Shown here piece by piece: positions 23,613 to 33,087 of a stretch of 64,000 nt of DNA; the first letter of the stretch is position 1; each line of letters starts with the position of its first letter. The position numbers and the translations under genes were made by a program. The DNA is taken from positions 1 to 64,000 of the forward strand of contig CAWEYS010000025.1 in assembly GCA_963813355.1 (NCBI GenBank). Reading direction: 5' to 3'. This DNA comes from DATAGF01 sp963813355 (GTDB lineage: Bacteria; Actinomycetota; Thermoleophilia; Miltoncostaeales; Miltoncostaeaceae). The notes under the pieces are model-generated. The model saw only the letters and a program-made list of their open reading frames with translations. It did not search any database and was not told the DNA's origin.

Positions 23613-25283
23613 TCAGGGGCCGCGGGCCGGCGCCGACGTCTCGGTCCCCGCCGAGGCCACCTCCGCCGCCGGCTCGGCCAGGGCGCGGCGGGGCAGGCGG
23701 GCGCCGATGAAGAGCGCCAGGATGCAGAAGAGGCTCAGGACGACCATGCCGTTGCGCAATGCGTCGAGGCGGGCGGTCGCATAGACCTCGCCCGCCGCCT
23801 CGGCCTCCGGCGGGGGGAGGCCCGCCTCGGTCAGGGCGGCCTCGACGTCGGCGTCTGACACGAACTCCACCCCCGACCCCAAGCTGGACGTGATCTCCTG
23901 CTTCGTCGGCTCGGTAAGCGCGGGGGACGCCTGGATCCCCTCGATGGTGAGCGTGGCGAGGGAGCTGATGACCACCGCCCCGATCAGGGCGGTGCCGAGC
24001 GACGAGCCGAGGTTCTGGGCGGTGTACTGGAGCCCGCCGACCTCGCTGCCGCGCTCGACCGGGGCGGACGAGACGATCACGTTGCCGAGCTGCGAGGCCA
24101 TCGCGCCCATGCCGGCGCCCATGAGCAGGAACGGCAGGGTGGTGATGGAGGCGTCGGCCCCGTCCTCGAGGCGCGCGGCCAGCAGTAGCGAGGCCGCGAG
24201 CATGAGCAGCAGGCCGGCCTGCACGACGCGGCGCGGCGACGCGCGCGGCAGGAGCTTCGGGACCGCGGGCGCCGTGACCACGAGCGCGAGCGACAGGGGC
24301 AGCATCCGCACGCCGGTGTCGAACGCGTCGAGGCCCAGGCAGAGCGACAGGAAGAGGGGCATCGCGAAGAACATCCCCATCATCACCAGGTACTGCATGA
24401 GCAGCACCGACAGCCCCACGTTGAGCTGGCGGTTGGCGAACAGCGAGGGGTCGACGAGCGGCGAGGCCCCACTCGCGGCCCGGTGGCGCTGCCAGGCGAC
24501 GAAGGCCAGCAGCACGAGCAGCCCGCCCACGACGAGCCAGGTCACCGCCGAGATGCCAAGCAGCGAGGGGGTCGCGTCGGGGCCCTCGGCAACCCGCGGC
24601 CGCACCCAGCCCCAGCTCCCCGACTGGAGCACACCGAACACGAGCAGGCCCATGCCCGTGGCGGACAGGAGCGCGCCGAAGAGGTCCAGGCGGGGCCGCT
24701 CGTCGGTCGGCACGTCGCGGATGATCCGCGAGCCCAGCAGGATGCCGGCGGCGATGACGACCTCCGCCGCGAAGACCCACCGCCAGCTGTAGTAGGCGGT
24801 CACGAAGCCGCCGATGATCGGGCCGAGCGCGATGGCCACCGCCGCAGCCGCGGCGATCGCGCTGTAGGCGCCCGCGCGGGCCCGGCCGGTGAAGTTGCCG
24901 GCGATGAGGGCGATGACCGTCGGCATGATGAGGGCGGCGCCGAGGCCCTCGAGCACTGACCAGCCGAGGAGCAGGACCTCGACGTTCGGCGCCACGGCGG
25001 TCAGGCCGGATCCACAGGCGTAGACGACCAACCCGATCCGCAGGGCGCGGCGGCGCCCGAGCAGGTCCCCGAGCTTGCCGCCGGTGATCATCGCGGCCGC
25101 CATCACGAGGGTGTAGGCGGTGATCACGCCCTGGATCGCCGTGACGCTCGTGTCGAGGTCGTCGACCAGCGCGCTGATCGAGACGTTCATGACGCTGGCG
25201 TCGAGCGTCATGAGGAACTGCGTGAGGCCGAGCAGGCCGAGCACCAGCACCCCGCCCGTCCGCTTCGTCTTGGTGCCCTCCAC
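23613..25283 (-). CDS. DHA2-type MFS drug exporter
   Basis: 556 residues with about 14 hydrophobic segments, as in the EmrB/QacA branch of the major facilitator superfamily. Visible are LTQFLMTLDASVMNVSIS (segment 1), the loop motif GGKLGDLLGRRRALRIG after segment 2, and GLGAALIMPTVIALIAGNF. A larger extracytoplasmic loop near residues 455-505 separates the last two segments. GTG start with a G-rich ribosome-binding site. It is divergent from acetate kinase across about 55 bases. It likely exports toxic compounds in exchange for protons; the substrate is unknown. Confidence 0.88.
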   Translation of the reverse strand: MEGTKTKRTGGVLVLGLLGLTQFLMTLDASVMNVSISALVDDLDTSVTAIQGVITAYTLVMAAAMITGGKLGDLLGRRRALRIGLVVYACGSGLTAVAPNVEVLLLGWSVLEGLGAALIMPTVIALIAGNFTGRARAGAYSAIAAAAAVAIALGPIIGGFVTAYYSWRWVFAAEVVIAAGILLGSRIIRDVPTDERPRLDLFGALLSATGMGLLVFGVLQSGSWGWVRPRVAEGPDATPSLLGISAVTWLVVGGLLVLLAFVAWQRHRAASGASPLVDPSLFANRQLNVGLSVLLMQYLVMMGMFFAMPLFLSLCLGLDAFDTGVRMLPLSLALVVTAPAVPKLLPRASPRRVVQAGLLLMLAASLLLAARLEDGADASITTLPFLLMGAGMGAMASQLGNVIVSSAPVERGSEVGGLQYTAQNLGSSLGTALIGAVVISSLATLTIEGIQASPALTEPTKQEITSSLGSGVEFVSDADVEAALTEAGLPPPEAEAAGEVYATARLDALRNGMVVLSLFCILALFIGARLPRRALAEPAAEVASAGTETSAPARGP

Positions 25284-25338
25284 CGCCCCCCCGTCGTCCG
25301 CGGCCGCGACTCTACGCGAGGCCTCTAGGCTGCGGCGA

Positions 25339-26406
25339 ATGGGCGCCGTGCTCGTCATGAACGCGGGCTCCACCAGCGTGAAGCTGGCGGTCGTCGGCGA
25401 CGACGGCGCGGTGAGCCCCATCGCGTCCGCGGACGAGGCCCCCGCCGGGATCGCGGCGGTGGGCCACCGCATCGTCCACGGCGGCGAGCGCTTCCGCGAC
25501 CCGCTCGTCCTGGACGACGCGGCGGTGGAGGCCCTCGAGGGCCTCAGCGCGCTGGCGCCGCTGCACAACGGGCCGGCCCTGCGCATCGTGCGCGAGGCGC
25601 GCCGGCGCTTCCCCGGCGTCCCCCACGTCGCGGTCTTCGACACCGCCTTCCACGCGACCATCCCGGAGGAGGCGTCGACCTACGCCGTCCCGCGCGCCTG
25701 GCGCGACATGGGGATCCGCCGCTACGGCTTCCACGGGCTCTCCGTGGAGTGGTCGACCGAGCGCGCGGCGGCCCTGCTCGGCGCGCCGCCGACCCGCCTG
25801 GTGGTGTGCCACATCGGCGGCGGGGCCTCGGCGACGGCCGTCCTCGACGGCCGCTCCGTTGACACCACCATGGGCTTCAGCCCGCTCGAGGGTCTCGTCA
25901 TGGCGACGCGCGCCGGGTCGCTCGACCCGGACATCCCGCTGCACCTGATCCTGCGCCGTGGGCTCGACCCCAAGGCCGTTGAATGCGCAATCAACGAGGG
26001 AGGCGGCCTGCTCGCCCTGGCCGGGACGGGCGACATGCGCGAGGTCGAGGCCGCCGCGGACGCGGGCGGAGCCGGCGCGGCCGGCGCGCTCGCGGTCCAC
26101 GACCACCGGCTGGCCGGCGCCGTCGCCGCGATGGCCGCCTCGCTGGGCGGGCTGGACGCGCTCGTCTTCACGGGGGGCGCCGGCGAGGGCTCGGCGCGGC
26201 TGCGGGCGGAGGCCGCGCGCCGTCTCGCCTTCCTCGGCGTCGCCGTGGACCCCGGCCGTAACACGGGCGTGAAGCCGGACGCCGAGATCACCGCTCCGGG
26301 CGCCCGCGTGCGTACCCTCGTGGTGGGGGCCCGCGAGGAGATCGTCATCGCCCGCGCGGTCCGCCGCACCCTCGGGAACGCGCCCACGACACGAGGAGAG
26401 ACATGA
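25339..26406 (+). CDS. ackA: Acetate kinase (short form)
   Basis: Converts acetyl phosphate and ADP to acetate and ATP. ASKHA-fold motifs are intact: NAGSTSVKLAV, GHRIVHGGERF, FDTAFHATIP, YGFHGLSVEW, CHIGGGASATAV, TMGFSPLEGLVMATRAGSLDPD and FTGGAGEGSARLR, with a late AREEIVIAR glutamate. At 355 residues it is about 40 shorter than most AckA, with the missing material spread over loops. The stop overlaps the phosphoketolase start as ATGA, forming an Xfp-AckA pathway that makes ATP from sugar phosphates without glycolysis. Confidence 0.92.
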   Translation: MGAVLVMNAGSTSVKLAVVGDDGAVSPIASADEAPAGIAAVGHRIVHGGERFRDPLVLDDAAVEALEGLSALAPLHNGPALRIVREARRRFPGVPHVAVFDTAFHATIPEEASTYAVPRAWRDMGIRRYGFHGLSVEWSTERAAALLGAPPTRLVVCHIGGGASATAVLDGRSVDTTMGFSPLEGLVMATRAGSLDPDIPLHLILRRGLDPKAVECAINEGGGLLALAGTGDMREVEAAADAGGAGAAGALAVHDHRLAGAVAAMAASLGGLDALVFTGGAGEGSARLRAEAARRLAFLGVAVDPGRNTGVKPDAEITAPGARVRTLVVGAREEIVIARAVRRTLGNAPTTRGET

Positions 26407-28764
26407 CCGACGACGAGCTGCGCCGGCTGGACGCCTGGTGGCGCGCCGCCAACTACCTCTCGGTGGGCCAGATCTACCTCCTCGACAACCCCCTGCTGCG
26501 CGAGCCGCTGCGCGTGGAGCACGTCAAGCCGCGGCTGCTCGGCCACTGGGGCACGTCCCCCGGGCTCAGCCTCGTCTACGCCCACATGAACCGGGCCATC
26601 CGCGCGCGCGACCTGGAGGCGATGTACGTGATCGGCCCCGGGCACGGCGGCCCCGCCATCGTCGCCAACGCCTGGCTCGAGGGGACCTATTCGGAGGTCT
26701 ACCCGGAGGTGTCGCTCGACGAGGAGGGCATGCGGCGCCTGTTCCGCCAGTTCTCCTTCCCGGGCGGCATCCCGAGCCACGTCGCGCCCGAGACGCCGGG
26801 GTCGATCCACGAGGGCGGCGAGCTGGGCTACGCGCTCTCGCACGCCTACGGGGCGGCCTTCGACAACCCGGACCTGGTGGTCTGCTGCGTCGTCGGCGAC
26901 GGCGAGGCCGAGACCGGGGCGATGGCCACGAGCTGGCACTCGAACAAGCTGCTCGATCCCGCCGGCGACGGCGCCGTGCTGCCGATCCTGCACCTCAACG
27001 GGTGGAAGATCGCCAACCCCACGATCCTGGCCCGCATCTCGGCGGAGGAGCTGCGGGCGCTGCTGGCCGGGTACGGCCACCGGGCCATCGTGGTCGAGGG
27101 CTCCGAGCCCGACGACGTGCATCGCCAGATGGCCGCCGCGATGGACGAGGCCCTGGACGAGATCGCCCAGATCCAGCGCGAGGCCCGCGAGGGCGGCGGG
27201 CGGGGGCGGCCGGCCTGGCCCATGATCGTGCTGCGCACCCCCAAGGGCTGGACCGGCCCGGCCGAGGTTGACGGGGTGCCCGTGGAGGGGACCTACCGCG
27301 CCCACCAGGTGCCCCTCGCCGGCCTGGCCGAGAAGCCGGAGCACCTGCGCATGCTCGAGGAGTGGATGCGCTCGTACGGCCCGCGGGAGCTGTTCGACGA
27401 GGGCGGCACCCCGATCCGCGAGATCACCGACCTGGCCCCGGCCGGCGAGCGGCGCATGAGCGCCAGCCCGCACGCCAACGGCGGTCTGCTGCTGCGACCG
27501 CTGACGATGCCGGACTTCCGCGCCTACGAGGTGGACGTGAGGACGCCGGGCGCGGCGGACGCCGAGGCGACCCGGGTGCTCGGCGGCTTCCTGCGCGACG
27601 TGATGAGGGCCAACGGCGAGACGCGCAACTTCCGCCTCTTCGGCCCCGACGAGACCGCCTCCAACCGGCTCGACGCCGTCTACGAGGTGACCGACAAGGC
27701 GTGGGAGGCGGAGGTCACCCCCCTCGACGAGCACCTCGGCCCGGGCGGGCGCGTCATGGAGGTGCTCTCCGAGCACCAGTGCCAGGGCTGGCTGGAGGGC
27801 TACCTGCTGACCGGCCGGCACGGCCTGTTCAGCTGCTACGAGGCCTTCATCCACATCGTCGACTCGATGGTGAACCAGCACGCCAAGTGGCTGAAGGTGA
27901 CGCGCCAGCTGGCGTGGCGGCGGCCGATCGGCTCGCTCAACTACCTGCTCACCTCGCACGTCTGGCGCCAGGACCACAACGGCTTCTCGCACCAGGACCC
28001 CGGGTTCATCGACCACGTGGTCAACAAGAAGGCCGAGATCGTGCGCGTGTACCTGCCGCCGGACGCCAACACGCTGCTGTCGACCGCCGACCACTGCCTG
28101 CGCTCGCGCGACTACATCAACCTCGTCGTGGCCGGCAAGCAGCCGGCGCCGCAATGGCTCACGATGGAGGAGGCGGTCGCCCACTGCACGCGCGGCCTCG
28201 GCATCTGGGAGTGGGCGAGCACGGACAACGGCGCGAAGCCCGACGTGGTGCATGGCCTGCTGCGGCGACGTGCCGACCCTGGAGACCCTCGCCGCCTGCG
28301 CCCTCGTCCGCGAGCACCTGCCCGGCGTTCGCGTGCGCGTCGTCAACGTGGTGGACCTCATGCGCCTGGAGCCGCCGAGCGAGCACCCGCACGGGCTGCC
28401 GGACGAGGAGTTCGACGCCCTGTTCACCACCGACCGCCCCGTGATCTTCGCCTGGCACGGCTACCCGTCGCTGATCCACCGGCTCACCTACAAGCGGGCG
28501 AACCACCACAACATGCACGTGCGCGGCTACATGGAGGAGGGCACGACGACGACCCCCTTCGACATGGTCATGCTCAACGACCTCGACCGCTTCCACCTGG
28601 TGATGGACGTGATCGACCGCGTGCCGGGGCTCGGCGAGACGGCGGCCGACCTGCGCCAGCGCATGGTCGACCAGCGCCTGCGCGCGCGCGCCTACACGCG
28701 CGAGCACGGCGAAGACCACCCCGACGTCACCGGGTGGCGGTGGTCGCCGGCGCCGGCCCGGTGA
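26403..28764 (+). CDS. xfp: Xylulose-5-phosphate/fructose-6-phosphate phosphoketolase (one frameshift)
   Basis: A thiamine-diphosphate enzyme that splits xylulose-5-P or fructose-6-P with phosphate into acetyl phosphate and an aldose phosphate, feeding the coupled acetate kinase. Motifs include GPGHGGPAIVANAWLEG, the ThDP-binding VGDGEAETGAMA..SNK, LHLNGWKIANPT, GYGHRAIVVEG and SLNYLLTSHVWRQDHNGFSHQDPG. A single extra C near 28250 breaks the frame between KPDVV and MACCGDVPTLETLAA. The remaining C-terminal domain (RVVNVVDLMRL, FAWHGYPSLIHRLTYKR) continues to 28764. Removing that base gives about 786 residues, the normal length. Confidence 0.9.
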
Positions 28765-28863
28765 TGGCGACATAGGATCACGGCGGGCGCGCGCGCCCCG
28801 CGGGCCCCCTCACGAGGAGGGTCACCATCCGGGCCCCGCCGGAGCGGCGGGGCCGAGCACGGC

Positions 28864-29160
28864 CTACGTGACCGAGCGGGTCGGCGGGATCACGCCGACC
28901 GACAAGTCCCTGAGCCTGAAGAAGACCACCGGGGGCCCGGGCGGCGGCATCGGGGGGAACACCCCCCAGGTCGCCTGGTCGGACATCGACCAGTCGAGGC
29001 CGGCGTCGATGTGGGTCAGGCCGAACGCCTCGACCTCGGGCCGGAAGGACGGCGCCGAGCACACGGCCACCTCGTGCCCGGCGCCGGAGAGTGCGCGCGC
29101 CACCGGCACCAGCGGGTGGAGGTGGCCCACCGACGGCTGGACGGTGAGGAGCGCGCGCAC
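28864..29160 (-). pseudogene. 5' remnant of a GT1/MGT-type glycosyltransferase
   Basis: 98 codons from a GTG encode only the N-terminal donor-side start of a UDP-glycosyltransferase-like protein (VQPSVGHLHPLVPVARALSGAGHEVAVCSAPSFRPEVEAFGL). Such enzymes are about 390-420 residues. The frame stops after an unrelated tail, and the missing three quarters is not found in other frames before the convergent phosphoketolase gene about 100 bases away. It looks like a deletion remnant. Confidence 0.6.
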
Positions 29161-29174
29161 GCTGCCGCCGAGCG

Positions 29175-30340
29175 CTAGTTGGCCAGGGCCGACCTCAGGT
29201 TGCCCGGGATCGGGCGCCGCGCGTAGGTCACGAACGAGTTGTAGCTCGGCTTCTTGCCGCCGTTGGCCTTCAGCAGGCCGCCGGGCCAGTTCGTGTTGTC
29301 CTGCAGGTTGAACCAGACCACCGCCGCCATCCGCGGGCTCTTGACCAGCGGCAGGTTGTAGATCTGCTTCAGGTACTTGTTCTGCACGGACGGCGTGACC
29401 TTGACCGTGCGGAAGGGCGTCGACCCGGTCGTGTAGCCGGCCTCGGTGACGTACAGCTTCATGCCCTTCCGCTTCTTGTCGAGCGCCTTGTAGATGTCGT
29501 CGAGGCTGTCCCAGGTCGGGAACACCTTCTCGTAGGCCGGCGAGGTGAACTTCGGCGCCTGCGACGGGTAGATGTGCTGCGAGTAGGCGTCGAACTTGAC
29601 CGACTTGTCGCTCACCAGCTTGTTCATCCAGTCCTTGGCGCTGATGTTCCCGTTGCCGCCGCTGCTGCGCGGCCCGCCGACGCCCGCGATGACGATGGCG
29701 TTCGGCTGGGCCGCCTTGATGTTCGTGTAGGCCTGCTTCACGAGGCCCTTGTACTTGCCGACGTTGCTGCTGTTGTTGAAGCGGAAGAAGTTCTTGAGGT
29801 TGGCCTCGTTCCAGATCTCGAAGTGGCGGACGCGCGGCAGGGGGGTCGGGACGCCACCGACGTTCGAGGTGTGGAACCCGCTGTAGCGCGTCGCGACGGC
29901 CTTCATGAACAACCCGAAAGCCTGCGGGATAGGCGCGTTCGGGTTGTACGCGCTCGGGAACTTGGTGTTCCGCCCGTCGACCGCGAAGGCCGGCGTGCTG
30001 TAGGTGCTCACGATCGGCGTGATGCCGGCCTTGTCGAGGCCGATCAGCACCTGGTCGACACGCGTCCAGTCATAGGCGGGATCCTCCGGGTTCGTCGGAT
30101 CGACCGGCTGCCTGGTCGCCACGAACGACCAGAGGATGTCGAAGCGCGCGACCTTCGTCTGCGTGTCTTCACGAGCTGCAGGCGCTTCGGGATCTCCGTG
30201 ATCGGCGCCGTGGTGAGGACGTCGTCCTGGACCGCGGCGACGCCGCCCATCCCTGTCGAGGGCAGCGCCAGCGCGGCGCCCGCCGCGGCGGCGATCGCGG
30301 CGCCGACGAGGGCGCGGCGGGTGCTGATCGGCTTTTTCAC
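29175..30340 (-). CDS. Secreted clan GH-A glycoside hydrolase-like protein (one frameshift)
   Basis: A GTG start after a GGGAGGA ribosome-binding site begins a signal-type leader (KKPISTRRALVGAAIAAAAGAALAL). A TIM-barrel protein follows. The conserved pair of clan GH-A glutamates appears as FEIWNEANLKNF (acid/base) and LYVTEAGYTTG (nucleophile), about 140 residues apart. A single missing base near 30168 separates the leader frame (IPKRLQLVK) from the barrel frame (RFDILWSFVATRQPVDPTNP). The C-terminal catalytic region is intact. Substrate unknown; a cell-wall or exopolysaccharide target would fit secretion. Confidence 0.72.
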
Positions 30341-30451
30341 AGGCTCATTCCTCCCACGGGGTCCGGAAGCGGCGGCATGGTACCAACCATCGGCGGGGGG
30401 CCCGCAAGCCTGAAGGGTCCTCACAGGAGCCTTACGCGACCTTAAGAGCCG

Positions 30452-30913
30452 CTAACGGAGATCGTCGAAGAAGCTGCGCAGCAGCGACAGCGCCTCGGCC
30501 GCCAGCACCCCGCCCTGCACCTCCACCCGGTGCAGGAGGCGCGGGTCCCGCAGCGGGTTCACGACGGTCCCCGCCGCGCCCACCTTCTGGTCGGGGGCCC
30601 CGAAGACCAGCCGCGCCACGCGGGCCTGCTGGATCGCGCCGGCGCACATCGGGCAGGGCTCGAGCGTGCAGTAGACGACCGTCCCGAGCAGCCTCCACCC
30701 GCCCAGATGCAGGGCGGCGGCGCGCAGGGCCAGGATCTCGGCGTGGGCCGTCGGGTCGCCGCGCTCCTCGCGCTCGTTGTGCGCCGCGCCGACCACCTGG
30801 CCGTCGCGCACGACCACGCAGCCCACCGGCACGTCGCCGTGGTCGGCGGCCTCCTCGGCCTCGCGCAGCGCGATGCGCATGAAGTGCTCGTCCCGAGGAA
30901 AGACGCCCCGCAT
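30452..30913 (-). CDS. tadA: tRNA-specific adenosine deaminase TadA
   Basis: 153 residues with the zinc deaminase motifs HAE (in TAHAEILALR) and PCPMC (in TLEPCPMCAGAI). It converts A34 to inosine in the tRNA-Arg anticodon, an essential wobble modification. The N-terminal helix FMRIALREAEEAADHGDVPVG is typical of TadA and distinguishes it from free nucleobase deaminases. ATG start. It is divergent from the MOSC gene with 22 bases between starts. Confidence 0.93.
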   Translation of the reverse strand: MRGVFPRDEHFMRIALREAEEAADHGDVPVGCVVVRDGQVVGAAHNEREERGDPTAHAEILALRAAALHLGGWRLLGTVVYCTLEPCPMCAGAIQQARVARLVFGAPDQKVGAAGTVVNPLRDPRLLHRVEVQGGVLAAEALSLLRSFFDDLR

Positions 30914-30935
30914 GGCCGGACGGTACCCTCAGCGC

Positions 30936-31592
30936 GTGAGGATCGTCTCGGTCAACGTGGGCCGTCCCGCCACTCTGGAGTTCGACGGCCGCTCCGTGAG
31001 GAGCGCCATCGTCAAGCGTCCCGTGGCCGGGCGGGTGATGGTGCGGCGCACCAACCTGGACGGCGACGCCCAGGCAGACCTGAGGGTCCACGGGGGAGCC
31101 GACAAGGCCGTCTACGTCTACCCGGCCCAGCACTACGCGCACTGGGCCGGCGAGCTGGGTCGCGAGCTGTCGCCCTTCGGCTACTTCGGCGAGAACCTCA
31201 CGGTGGAGGGCGTCGACGAGGCCGAGGTGCAGATCGGCGACGTCGTCCGCGCCGGGGAGGCCCTGCTCGAGGTGAGCCACCCGCGCGTGCCGTGCGCCAA
31301 GCTCGCGATGCGCATGCGCGACCATGCCTTCGGCAAGCCCTTCCTCGCCAGCGGGCGGGTCGGGTACTACCTCCGCGTGCTCGACGAGGGGGAGGTCGGG
31401 GCCGGCGACGCGCTGGACCTGGTCAGCCCCGGCGAGGGCGGCTTCAGCGTCCGCCGCATCGCGTGGATGCTCAACGACGCCACCGTCGACGACCTCGACG
31501 AGGCGGCGGCGCTACCGGCGCTCGCCCTGGGCTGGCGCCAGCGCTTCGCCGAGCGGGCGGTCGCGATGCGGCGCCGCCCCCTCTCGGCCTAG
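30936..31592 (+). CDS. MOSC-domain protein (YiiM-like)
   Basis: 218 residues. The opening VSVNVGRPATLEFDGRSVRSAIVKRPV and DLRVHGGADKAVYVYPAQHYAHW are YiiM-type. The conserved MOSC Cys, which binds molybdenum cofactor, is in HPRVPCAKLAMRMRD. YiiM-type proteins reduce N-hydroxylated compounds with molybdopterin-linked partners. The GTG start is chosen because it begins exactly at the conserved N terminus. The stop overlaps the convergent cupin gene by four bases. Confidence 0.85.
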   Translation: MRIVSVNVGRPATLEFDGRSVRSAIVKRPVAGRVMVRRTNLDGDAQADLRVHGGADKAVYVYPAQHYAHWAGELGRELSPFGYFGENLTVEGVDEAEVQIGDVVRAGEALLEVSHPRVPCAKLAMRMRDHAFGKPFLASGRVGYYLRVLDEGEVGAGDALDLVSPGEGGFSVRRIAWMLNDATVDDLDEAAALPALALGWRQRFAERAVAMRRRPLSA

Positions 31593-31993
31593 TCGTCGGA
31601 GTCGCTGCCCCACCAGCCGGGCAGCATCTCCGCGTCGCGGTTGTCGTGGCTGGGTGCGCCGAACGCCAGCACCTCGGCGCCGTCCGGGCCGCCCGCGAGG
31701 CAGCGCGCGGCGGTCGGGGCCACCCGCACGGCCTCGAGCGGGCCGAGCTCGACGACCTCGTCCTCGACGCTCAGGCGGGCCGTGCCCGAGAGGACCACGT
31801 AGACCTCCTCCTGCTCCTGGTGGCGGTGGCCGAAGGGCGTCCGGAAGTCCGGGGCGATGCGGAAGTAGCTGACGCCGGCGCCCTCCAGGGCCAGGGGCTC
31901 GCGGGCGAACCGCGACTCGAGCCCGGGCGACAGGCCGAACCTCGGCGCCATGTCCTCCACCTCGAGGAGGTTGACCACGGTGAACTCGCTCAT
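31589..31993 (-). CDS. Single-domain cupin protein
   Basis: 134 residues forming one cupin barrel with a metal-site motif GHRHQEQEEVYVVLSG (two His, then Glu) and the second motif region around LGPLEAVRVAPTAARCL. Function is open: small cupins bind metals and may be isomerases, dioxygenases or sensors. An upstream in-frame GTG would add 15 residues that overlap the toxin-antitoxin operator, so the ATG at MSEFTVVNLLEV is preferred. Confidence 0.8.
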   Translation of the reverse strand: MSEFTVVNLLEVEDMAPRFGLSPGLESRFAREPLALEGAGVSYFRIAPDFRTPFGHRHQEQEEVYVVLSGTARLSVEDEVVELGPLEAVRVAPTAARCLAGGPDGAEVLAFGAPSHDNRDAEMLPGWWGSDSDD

Positions 31994-32036
31994 CTCGGTC
32001 TCCAGGTGCGCTCGTTCCTCGGCACATGCTTCACGC

Positions 32037-32061
32037 ATGCATTACATGCATTTTGATATCA
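32037..32061. promoter_or_regulatory. Palindromic operator of the VapB/FitA-type antitoxin
   Basis: Two copies of the self-complementary ATGCAT separated by TAC (32037-32051) are followed by the 8-base palindrome TGATATCA (32054-32061), ending 7 bases before the antitoxin ATG. The block is AT-rich in a GC-rich genome. Ribbon-helix-helix antitoxins autoregulate by binding paired palindromes at this position, so it is the expected operator. It could also affect the divergent cupin gene. Confidence 0.6.
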
Positions 32062-32068
32062 TCATCCC

Positions 32069-32290
32069 ATGGCGAACGTGCAGATCCGCGGGGTGCCGGA
32101 GGACGTCCACCGCCGCCTGAAGTCGCAGGCGGCCCTGTCCGGACAGTCCCTCAATGAGTTCCTGCTTGCCCGGATGGGCGAGATCGCACGCACTCCGACC
32201 ATTCCGGAGCTCGCGGAGCGCATCCGCTCGCGAGCGGCGTATGAGGGCCCCTCGACCGCGGACATCGTGCGCCGGGACCGCGACCGGTGA
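32069..32290 (+). CDS. FitA/VapB-type ribbon-helix-helix antitoxin
   Basis: 73 residues. The N-terminal ribbon-helix-helix MANVQIRGVPEDVHRRLKSQAALSGQSLNEFLLARM is typical of FitA-like antitoxins. The C-terminal half (TIPELAERIRSR .. ADIVRRDRDR) would wrap the PIN toxin. The stop overlaps the toxin GTG start, and palindromic sites precede the gene, so it should repress its own operon together with the toxin. Confidence 0.9.
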   Translation: MANVQIRGVPEDVHRRLKSQAALSGQSLNEFLLARMGEIARTPTIPELAERIRSRAAYEGPSTADIVRRDRDR

Positions 32291-32997
32291 TCGTCGTGGA
32301 CGCGTCCGTGCTCGCGGACTTCCTGCTCGGCCGCCGCGAGGCGACGGAGGCGATCGCGGATGCGCTTCGGGAGGACGCCGATCAGCCGCTCCACGCGCCC
32401 GAGGTCGTCGAGCCCGAGACGCTGAACGCGCTTCGGCGGCTCGTGCTGTCGGGTCGCCTCGGGGAGGAGCGCGCCTCGGAGGCCGTCGCCGATCTGGGCA
32501 GCGCACGGCTGGTGAGGCACCCGCACGCCCCCCTCCGGGAGCGGGTGTGGGACCTCCGCCACGACCTGACGGCGTACGACGCGTCGTATCTCGCGCTGGC
32601 CGAGGCGCTCGACGACCCTCTGCTGCTCACGGCCGACGCCGGGTTGGCGGCGCGGGGGCGGCGGTCGCTCGGCGACGAAGGGGTCGCGCTGATCCGGTTT
32701 TGTTGCTTGTTTTTGTTGTTGTTTTTTGTTTGGTTGCCGGGGCGCGGCGGTGGCTGGTTCGCCGCCCCGCCCGCTGGTGGCGCCGCGGCCGCGGTGCCGC
32801 GCCGGCTTGGCCGTCGCCGACCCCGCCGCGTTGGCGCGCGCGTGGCCCCTGGCCCGGCGCCCCCGGGCCGCGTCTGGCCCGCGGCGTCGCGTCTCGGTGC
32901 GGCCCGCGGGTCCGGCGGGCCGCGCGCGTGTGCCGCGTGTGTGGTCGCGCATCGCGCCCGCCTGGCGCGGGCGCCGGCACGCGCCGCGGTGGCGTGA
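32287..32997 (+). CDS. VapC-type PIN-domain toxin with abnormal C-terminal read-through
   Basis: Residues 1-138 are a normal VapC RNase with the acidic PIN set: Asp in VVDASVLADFLL, Glu in VVEPETLNAL, Asp in TAYDASYLALAEAL and Asp in LLTADAGLA. PIN toxins cleave RNA, often initiator tRNA. A usual VapC would stop near 32700. Here the frame continues through a G/T-only tract (FCCLFLLLFFVWLP) and then about 85 Arg/Ala/Gly-rich residues. The tail is probably not a native domain; either the stop has been lost or the downstream sequence is foreign. Confidence 0.8.
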   Translation: MIVVDASVLADFLLGRREATEAIADALREDADQPLHAPEVVEPETLNALRRLVLSGRLGEERASEAVADLGSARLVRHPHAPLRERVWDLRHDLTAYDASYLALAEALDDPLLLTADAGLAARGRRSLGDEGVALIRFCCLFLLLFFVWLPGRGGGWFAAPPAGGAAAAVPRRLGRRRPRRVGARVAPGPAPPGRVWPAASRLGAARGSGGPRACAACVVAHRARLARAPARAAVA

Positions 32998-33064
32998 CGC
33001 CCGTCGGGGCTCCGTGGCCGTCGCGCCTTTCGTGCCCCTGCGCCGCCCCTTGCGCCCCGCCCCC
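32693..33064. other. A-depleted low-complexity island
   Basis: Over 372 bases the plus strand has only 4 A (at about 32820, 32951, 32979 and 32997) against roughly 70 T. It begins with a 41-base G/T tract (32696-32736) containing one C and no A, then becomes extremely GC-rich. No recognisable gene lies here. All minus-strand frames read as basic Arg/Ala/Gly/Pro sequence, a consequence of lacking T. It starts at the 3' end of vapC and ends about 25 bases before the next minus-strand gene stop. Confidence 0.7.
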
Positions 33065-33087
33065 ACCCATATAGCTAGCGGGCTCCG

